Assembly: GCA_021018815.1 (NCBI GenBank)
Contig: JAITYX010000064.1
Location: 372,001-436,000, forward strand
Source: Talinum fruticosum
Lineage: Eukaryota; Streptophyta; Magnoliopsida; Caryophyllales; Talinaceae
Direction: 5' to 3'
Length of the DNA: 64,000 bases
In this document: positions 57,491 through 64,000 of the stretch, piece by piece
Position numbering within the stretch: the stretch's first letter is position 1
Layout: each line of letters starts with the position of its first letter
The notes under the pieces: generated by a model
What the model saw: the letters and a program-made list of their open reading frames with translations, nothing else
What the model was told of the DNA's origin: nothing
Database searches by the model: none
Position numbers and translations under genes: made by a program

Positions 57491-58668
57491 TTTTAGTTAT
57501 TTCTTTTTAAGATTTTAACTATTTTGTGTATAACACATTTAGGGGTGCCAATTAAGGCGATTTGAGTATAATGTAAATTTATGTTTATAGATGCAAAGAT
57601 AAAGTAAAATTTATGTCCATTATTTCATCAATTTTTATGGTTAACTAGGGTTATACCCTTTGCTATGCAAGGGCATTAATTAAATTTTAATACTTTTTTA
57701 ATTTTATTATTTTTAATTAATTTATAATAATAAAAATTAATTGTAAGTTAAAAAATATTTTATTTTTGCAAATAAAAATAATTAATTGATATATTAGGTT
57801 ATATAATTTATTATAAATAGTAAATAGATATGTCTCTTTATTTTTTTCTATTTTGATTAATATACTTTTTATTCTTAATGTCCATTATATTTAATGTTAA
57901 TGTGAATAGTCTCAATATTAAATTGAATTTAAATTACTTTGAATTTACCTATTTAATATTCTACGTGGCACCTTGCGTTCATCCTACATATCGCTCATAC
58001 ATTATTTCAGCTCAACTTTTAATATATTGGATAGATTTTAATTATGTTAGACGGATGGCAGGATAAGCATGCCTATTGGGTAGATTTTAATTTCTTAGTG
58101 ACGTATTAATATCGGTGAAGCTGATCAATAAAAACTTTAATTTCTGACAAAAAAATTTTTGAAAAAATTAGGAGTAAAAAACAAGATTTCTAGATCTAGA
58201 AATTTCCATGTGATGACTTACATTATTAATCTCTTGGCTAGCTTTTACTGTATCATATACTTCTTCTAATTATCCACAAAATTAAACCCCATATTCTTAA
58301 AATAGAAAGGGGTGAAAATGAAAAGGAGGAATCATAAGAGTTGCAAATTTAATCCAGTTCTAATTAAGGGTCAGTTTTATAAATATTGTCTTATATTTTT
58401 AAAGTTTTTAGGTAAGTATATTGTTCTGTTAGTCTTTTTAATTTGGTATAGTATACGAATTTGATATAGATCAGTACATTATTCGGATTCAGAAAATTAT
58501 ATGACAATGAAATGTAAATATGCAAGGGTACCGCATTATAATGCAACAGGACGCAAAGCTTTTGATAAAAGAAAAAAGTGATTAAATCAGCTGATGGTAA
58601 CAAATAATAACTTTTGCTTCCTGCGAGAATTATGAGAGAGATGACTCTGACAACGAAATATATATTTA
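57491..58668. other. AT-rich intergenic DNA with one dispersed-repeat copy
   Basis: 57549-57650 carries 'aattaaggcgatttgagtataatgt', a family also found at 59848 and 62667. No gene recognised. Confidence 0.45.
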
Positions 58669-59098
58669 GGGCGCGTTCGGCAATAGTGTTTGGAATAATT
58701 TTTAGTGTTTTAATCAAGTCAAAATACTAATCAATTAAATAGTAGTGTTCGGTGAAGTAGTGTTTCAACCAACATTTGCAATAGCTTATAACGTTTTAAG
58801 TAGTATTTCTAAAAAGTTAAGAATATTAGTTTTCATATTAAAAGTATCGTTTCATATTTTTTGACAAAAAATCTCTTTATTGATTTGTATTTCGCAAATT
58901 ATCTTTATCCTTTTTACTTTAATTTACAATAATTAACTAACTCAACTACTAAATTTACCGCACACATTTATTCAACCGTTCATTTGAACAAATATATCCT
59001 AACAACTAAAATCTAACAGCTATCGGTTGTCTAAACAACTATCAACTAAACGAGCATTTATCCGCTACTCAAACAACTCATTTTGCCGAATATGACCT
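58669..59098 (+). mobile_element. hAT-like MITE, copy 2
   Basis: Begins GGGCGCGTTCGGCAA and ends TTTTGCCGAATATGACCT; the ends are imperfect inverted repeats around TTCGGCAA. About 430 bp, no coding. TATATTTA occurs just left (58661-58668) and near the right end (59103-59110), which may be an 8-bp duplication with a slightly shifted end. hAT-type is inferred from the possible 8-bp duplication and end sequence. Confidence 0.6.
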
Positions 59099-59847
59099 TA
59101 ATTATATTTATGATAATTGCTATTATTTAAGGGGAAATGTTATTATTTCCTACAATAACAAAGATTTGGTTGACACACTTATTCTATACCTAATACTCTA
59201 CAATAATATGAATACCAATATATGGATAATGAATATGGCTTTTGTAGGAACTACTAAAGATTGAAAATAATTAAATATATATATAATTACTCGACACTGC
59301 GATCCATTAAGCCGTTAGAAAAAATTATGTTACTTCCATATTTAATGTCCTATGATTCTGGACGATAAAATCAATTAAAAATAAAACTTGTTATAAAATA
59401 CAAAATTATAAAAGTAAAAAAAAAAAAGGATAGAAGTATAGATATCAAACCCGACTGCCATAATATGTTTGGACCCAATCGCTTGAGGCCAGACACCATA
59501 ATTGTTCCAACAATCCTGCATATATTTGCTTCGTCTGGGATTAGCTATGGAGGAAATATAGGGTGTATCCATTACAACCTCTTATGTTCACAATCTCATT
59601 GCATAGTTGTATTTCAAATTAACTCAACTTTAGCCACTTAATTAAAAAAAACGATAACAAAATCAACAACTAGCTCGGCATTTTCTTTCTTTTTTTTTTT
59701 TTTTTTGGTCTTTTGATCAAACTTAGCCACTAGGTGACTACAACGACAACAATAATGATTAAAAGATGGTCAAAACTTTGTTTACCTGTGAATTCCATAT
59801 TTTCATTGAATCAACATTTAGAACATTAAATATAAAAGTACCAAAAT

Positions 59848-60000
59848 AATTAAGGTGATTTGAGTATAATGTTAATTTGTAAAGATGAAAATAAAGTGAA
59901 ATTTATGTCCAATATATATTTACTCAATTGAAGATAGGTTCCTAATTTTAGTAAATGATTAACTAGTTTTTGGAATTGTACAAACCTGCGAAACATGGGT
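59848..60000 (+). repeat. Dispersed repeat, copy 2
   Basis: 'aattaaggtgatttgagtataatgt', 'ttactcaattgaagataggttcctaatttta', 'aatgattaactagtttttgga' and 'caatgcatg' match 62667-62850 in the same order. 59281-59390 and 62430-62535 also match, at a similar distance upstream. Confidence 0.65.
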
Positions 60001-61458
60001 AATGTGTACGATGCATGGACAATGCATGGAAACTTGTTTATAACTTATAATATTTTTTGGGATAAGTGATTAGAGGTTTGCCGGTAAAATGATGGAGTTT
60101 GAGATAAGTGGTCAAAGGTTTAAATCTTCATACCAATACTTTATCTTTTTGTAGTAACAACATCTCACTCTTTTATGGTAACAGTTATAATATCTTTTAA
60201 AAATAAAATCAAAATATATTATCTATTTCAAAGAAAAAAGTTATAAAATAATATCCTTTAAATTTTTTTGGTAATAGTATCTCCAACTTTTATGGAAATA
60301 ATATATCACAATTTTTGAAAGATATTAATTGAGATATTATATCACAATTTTTGAGATATTATATGATAAATTAAATTTCAGATAAATTAATTAAGATATT
60401 GTTTGCAAAAGATAATATATGAGAATTAATTGAAATATCATTGGCATAAATAATTACTCTAGAAAAAAATAAAAAAGGACATTACTATCAAATAATGTAC
60501 ATTGTTACCATAAAATTAACAAAAGGAATATTTTTTAATAAAGCATAATAAATAACGAATTTGGTTTACAAAATTTTATTGCATGCATTAAGATTCAAAC
60601 CATTGACACATACTCTCAATATTCGTTTCTTAACCACCAAGTTATCACTTTCCGATGATCTCTCCTCATGCCACCAACCCTATGTTTCAAGTCTCTCTCT
60701 CCTCTACCTCTATTCAAGCATCCAACCAAACCTATTGTCGAACATGCTCGCGTAGGAATAATGGCATTTGAGAACCTTTTGGTTATTTTGGGGGGGACTA
60801 GCCATCTGTTTCGAGTTTCCTAGACGTCCCAATTCTGTTCAACTGCTGGACATACACGTCGGACATGCTCACCGGAAAGAATGGTGCTGATAAGCTTTTG
60901 GTTATTTGGTTTGGGGGAAGGGGGTCACGCTCAATAATCAAGGTGGAGGAAGAGAGTAACTTATTTTTTTCTTCTATCAAATACCTCTATAACTAATTAT
61001 CTTAATTGAAATTTTTAAAAATTATTTCACGTTTAAAATTTCTTTTCTTAAATAAAAATGAAAAAAATGAATGGTTGTGATTGATTTAATACACATTTAC
61101 GTTTAGGATCAAAGACAACTACGGTGATTGTCGTGCTTATAATACACCGACAAACACTATAACTTTTTACTAATTGTAGTAGATACCTAAAAATGGACGA
61201 TATAAAACTTGATTTAGAATTTGAAGCAATTTGACATGTTTTATTTTATTTGACATATTAATAAAAAAAATTTCAAATGATGAATACCAATGTAGTACAT
61301 TTTATTATTTATTTAAATGACTTTTTTTTTTAGATAATATACATTTATTTCAGATAACAATGAGAAATAATGCCATATGTGTAAGGTGGGCAAGTTTTCG
61401 ACTCAGAAATCTTAGAACTTCACATACCTATTTTATATTTTTGTTTGTAAGATTCTCA
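60001..61458. other. AT-rich intergenic DNA; local duplication
   Basis: About 55 bases at 60733-60790 ('gtcgaacatgctcgc...ccttttggttattttgg') recur at 60859-60915. No gene recognised. Confidence 0.45.
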
Positions 61459-61479
61459 TTATTTGGACATCAATCCATC

Positions 61480-61560
61480 ATCCCATAATGATCCAAAGTG
61501 GCTAAAGAACCAACGACGAAAAGAGATCAGGATCTTTGAAAATTGGATTAGTGATGGCAG
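61480..61560 (+). other. Possible coding relic, inverted relative to 62110-62200
   Basis: Reads NDPKWLKNQRRKEIRIFEN at about 61489-61545. The minus strand at about 62143-62195 reads NDPKWLKDQRRKEIMIFK. The shared peptide suggests two relics of one coding segment in opposite orientation. The family is not recognised. Confidence 0.35.
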
Positions 61561-62043
61561 CCGACTAAGGGTCAGGACCTTATCCTTGATTTGCTTGTTG
61601 ATGACTCTTGTATTAGGGTTATAATTCAGATGAATAAAACCTCTATTTTCAATTTTCAAAAACATCTGTGATCTGCCACCGTGTTTGTATTATAGTGTAA
61701 CTCATTGTTTATGTTTTCTTTTACTTGATCTCAAAATTATAAGTCTTTTGACTTTTAATAATAATTACAAAATAATGAAATTAATTATGTGAAATGGAAA
61801 AAAGAGCCCTTCCATGTCCTCTAATAAAAAATTAAATTTATATGCACCTATTTAATACCACAAGAATAGTCTTTGTTGTCTTTGAAATAAAATTGAAATA
61901 TAGATGATTAACGAAGGAAACAACATTAAAAAGAAAAGAAAGTTGTGTCAAATATAAGTAAAATTGATAATAGTAAAATATAAGTAAATGTTATTTATTA
62001 TTTGTTGAATGTCATTGATAGTTATTCGAGGAGACTGTATTAG

Positions 62044-62286
62044 TTATCTCTTAGTATCAAACAAAAACAAAGATTGGGATGACAAACTACATCTCATGCA
62101 GCCTGTTGCTAGAGAATCCATTTTTTTTTTAAATATCATGATCTCTTTTCTTCTTTGGTCCTTTAACCATTTTGGATCATTCTTCAATGCAAGTGTCAAG
62201 TTGAGGCAGTGCGATCCTGAAAAAAGAAAAAAATAATTCATAAATATAAAAAGAGAAAACATAAATTTATTAAAATTTAGATTCAA
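62044..62286 (-). other. Possible coding relic, second copy
   Basis: Open for 80 codons. Contains 'NDPKWLKDQRRKEIMIF' and 'ATGCMRCSLSSQ'. Only the central part is shared with 61480-61560. It may be part of a dispersed repeat rather than a gene. Confidence 0.3.
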
Positions 62287-62429
62287 AATTAATCAATTAT
62301 ATACCTTGTATTGTTTTCAAGGCCACAATAGTCTTGAGTATGTCCCCTATAATCGTGGTTACTTTTCAAGCTAGTTAAATGGAAAAATGTTTAAGTTAAA
62401 GATTAAAAATAATAAAATATATAATTATT

Positions 62430-62860
62430 CGACACTGTTATATGGATCCATTAGACTGTTGGAAAAAATTATGTTACTTCCATATTTAATGTCCTGTAAT
62501 TTTGAAGGATAAAATTAATTAAAAATAAAACCATCCAATAGTCCATTGCTAGACTATGTCTCATTTTAACTATTTTATTCAATTTTCTAATTTTAATTAT
62601 TTTTTGGTATAACACATTAGAAATTTATGTCTAACAGATGTAGCAAATTCTTATATATAGAGGTGCGAATTAAGGCGATTTGAGTATAATGTAAATCTAT
62701 AAAGGCGAAAATAAAGTGAAATTTATATCTAATTATATTTACTCAATTGAAGATAGGTTCCTAATTTTAATAAATGATTAACTAGTTTTTGGAAATGTGT
62801 ACGTTGGCAAAGTATGTGCAATGTGTCCGTGCAACGCATGAGCAATGCATGAGAACTTTT
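62430..62860 (+). repeat. Dispersed repeat, copy 3
   Basis: Counterpart of 59281-60000, with the long central A/T-rich and MITE-free part missing; 'gttacttccatatttaatgtcct' and 'aattaaggcgatttgagtataatgt' are shared. No coding capacity or termini were identified. Confidence 0.6.
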
Positions 62861-63240
62861 TAAAACTTGGTAGTTTTTTAGAGTTGATGGTAGTAGATAC
62901 TCAAAAATTGATGCAATAAAACTTAATTTAGAATTTGAAGTAGTTTGAGATGTTGTTTGATTTTTTGACATACTAATAAAAAAAATTTTAAATAATGAAT
63001 CAATGTAATACAATTTTGTTATTTGTTTAAATGACTTATTTTTTTTTCTAGATAACATATATTTATTGAGTTTTGGTTTAGGTAAAAGTAAATTTTTGGA
63101 TAATTTCTGATTTTCTATCTTGTTTTTGGTTTAGTTATTGAATTTGTTATGGATGTTTGAGTTCATTGTTTGATTATGGTTGTGCAGCAATAATATAAAT
63201 TGTTTCTCTTTTTTTAAGAAACTCAACATTTTATTATCAG
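62861..63240. other. AT-rich intergenic DNA; nothing recognised
   Basis: Includes T-runs; no gene, repeat end or regulatory site was seen. Confidence 0.4.
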
Positions 63241-63249
63241 CCAAAAGGA

Positions 63250-64000
63250 ATTAGTGTTCAAATACAAACTCTAGAGGCGATGGAGGATTTTCCCAAGCCC
63301 TTAGGATATGTGGCTCTTGACATTACTAGATATGTACAGGTTTTTTTAATACTATCATCCAGTTCTTTCCTTCTGAATATCCTCGCATTCCTCTCTTCCC
63401 ACAGGCAGTAAACAACTGAGGTAATACAAAGCATGAAGACCATATCATGGACTCTATCTTATGGGGCTTTCTATCTACATGCAATATATCTTGCTTTGTT
63501 ATGATTGGTTCTGTAAACCTCGTGGAAAGAAGTACATTATGCAAAACACATTGACTAAAGGCACACATGAAGAATAGTTGCTTGTGGCTTTCCCTGCTAT
63601 GGAAGTATAGCTAACATATCTCTGTTTGAAGTTGGACATTTTTAATAATATGTCTAAAGTAGGTAGTCTATTAGGTACGTTGAATCTATTCCAAGTGGCT
63701 TTAGACATAGGATTCTTGGTTCCAACACTAGAAAGCCAATTATATCCACTAGACATAGTGTACTCACCTGACTTTGTAAGGATTCAATATTGACTATTAT
63801 ATTGAGAGGCAAACTTCTCTTTAATTTTGACAATCTTTCTCTGATACTAAGAAGAGTCAGCTGACTCCCTATTTATATTGAGTTCTGTATTCTAATTATC
63901 AAACATTTTTGGTGTCTAGTAATGTTAATTGGTAAACTTATTTTTAAGTAGTTAGGACAGTTGAAAGGGTTGTTAGCAAGAAACTTGTAATGGGACAAGA
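63250..64000 (-). pseudogene. LINE relic, zf-RVT region, minus strand
   Basis: Minus strand reads 'MSSGYNWLSSVGTKNPMSKA' and 'TWNRFNVPNRLPTLDILLKM' (63630-63756), then 'SVVYCLWEERNARIFRRKEL' (about 63360-63420). This is the region between reverse transcriptase and RNase H of a plant L1 element. The right part to 64000 is probably more of the same element, less certain. Frames are broken. Confidence 0.7.

Noticed and set aside
1..64000. CRISPR arrays, operons, rRNA or tRNA genes
   Set aside because: No regularly spaced short repeats, no bacterial gene layout and no recognisable structural RNA; everything seen is plant nuclear in type.

Overview
The window is nuclear DNA of a flowering plant, most likely a eudicot. 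It is AT-rich, has spliced genes with GT-AG introns, and is dominated by plant transposable elements: CACTA, Ty1/copia, Ty3/gypsy Athila-type, L1-type LINEs and MITEs. No rRNA, tRNA or CRISPR array was seen. The only protein-coding gene that looks intact is an early light-induced protein (ELIP) gene on the minus strand at 12391-13311. The species cannot be fixed from the sequence. Clustered ELIP copies are common in desiccation-tolerant plants, but that is only a hint.

Layout. 1-205 is an LTR fragment. 206-3071 is the 3' part of a dead CACTA element. 3337-4346 is ELIP pseudogene 1. 5475-8371 is a solo LTR inserted in a LINE RNase H relic. 8836-11526 is an internally deleted minus-strand copia element. 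12391-13436 is the intact ELIP gene with its TATA box. 14600-23250 is a nest in which a gag-only Athila-like element and other LTRs sit inside a copia integrase relic. 23251-25230 is LTR-like noncoding DNA. 25233-26126 is an interrupted MITE. 26728-27656 is ELIP pseudogene 3 with its TATA box. 29250-30000 is a copia RNase H relic. About 31150-39740 is an L1-type LINE split by a second solo LTR with a perfect target-site duplication (TSD). 40458-45472 is a structurally complete but dead copia element with perfect TSDs.

From 45.9 to 56.3 kb there is a family of broken copies of a serine carboxypeptidase S28 gene. The first copy (45968-48555) is interrupted by a solo LTR and has nonsense codons. 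Four further fragments lie in a large imperfect palindrome (about 50935-53640 facing 53685-56010), two per arm. From 56.4 to 64 kb the DNA is AT-rich, with a roughly 115-bp tandem repeat, an hAT-like MITE, dispersed repeats and a LINE relic at the right edge.

Biology. ELIPs are thylakoid chlorophyll-binding proteins made under light or desiccation stress. Three copies in one orientation share exon structure, TATA position and an upstream block, so they arose by tandem duplication, and only the middle one kept an open frame. The S28 copies show repeated duplication and inversion of an apparently dead gene. No wholly new system was found. The points most worth checking are the ELIP cluster and its shared promoter block, the S28 palindrome, the gag-only retroelement, and the recurrent CACGGCCGTG-like motifs in unrelated LTRs.
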